DNA from: Paguma larvata
Taxonomy: Eukaryota; Chordata; Mammalia; Carnivora; Viverridae
DNA: 64,000 bases
Direction of reading: 5' to 3'
Assembly: GCA_030068075.1 (NCBI GenBank)
Contig: CM057844.1
Span: forward strand, 14,182,001 to 14,246,000
Position numbers and translations under genes: made by a program. The notes under the pieces were generated by a model, which was not told where the DNA came from, searched no databases, and worked only from the letters and a program-made list of their open reading frames with translations. Of this stretch, positions 63,930 through 64,000 are shown one piece after another (position 1 is the stretch's first letter; the number at the start of each line of letters is the position of its first letter).

Positions 63930-64000
63930 ATTATTATTATTAATGTTTATTTATTTATTTTGAGAAAGAGAGAGCATGAGCAGGGGAAGGGGCAGAAAGA
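63930..64000 (-). mobile_element. Carnivore SINE, cut by the window edge
   Basis: ttattattattaatgtttat ttatttattttgagaaag and gagcatgagcaggggaaggg are the A-tail and CT-body side of a reverse SINE. Confidence 0.92.

Overview
The window is nuclear DNA from a carnivoran, almost certainly a cat (Felidae). The main evidence is about 20 copies of the tRNA-Lys-derived carnivore SINE in its feline form (SINEC_Fc-like), several with clean target-site duplications, plus a carnivore-type L1 3' end. There is no bacterial, phage, CRISPR or operon structure.

One gene is present with certainty: SNAP25, on the minus strand. It encodes synaptosomal-associated protein 25, the neuronal Qb,Qc-SNARE. All coding exons can be placed to the base: exon 2 (start codon, 56314-56453), exon 3 (54357-54398), exon 4 (47613-47661), the mutually exclusive exons 5a (40858-40975) and 5b (40570-40687), exon 6 (36811-36936), exon 7 (33985-34129) and exon 8 (stop codon at 27982-27984). 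With either exon 5 the coding sequence is 621 bp and encodes 206 residues. The 3'UTR runs left to a probable poly(A) site near 26.73 kb. The non-coding exon 1 and the promoter are not in the window; they should lie beyond the right edge, so 56.45-64.0 kb is intron 1.

Layout. 1-26.7 kb is intergenic DNA downstream of SNAP25. It is a mosaic of L1, L2, MaLR/ERV LTRs, MER5A-like hAT fragments, SINEs and simple repeats, with several elements nested in one another. 26.7-28.05 kb is the SNAP25 terminal exon. 28.05-56.45 kb is the body of the gene. Intron 7 holds a dense SINE cluster, whereas 36.75-44.96 kb (around exons 5a/5b) and 45.1-58.5 kb hold no SINE that I can see. 56.45-64 kb is the 3' part of intron 1, with L1, LTR, SINE, a long GAAA tract and hAT elements.

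I found no undescribed system. The most interesting biology is the 5a/5b alternative-splicing module. Two 118-bp exons lie 170 bp apart and share the same suboptimal 5' splice site. A CU-rich (TTTC)n tract lies between them on the sense strand, and a tandem GCAUG pair lies about 95-106 nt downstream of 5b.
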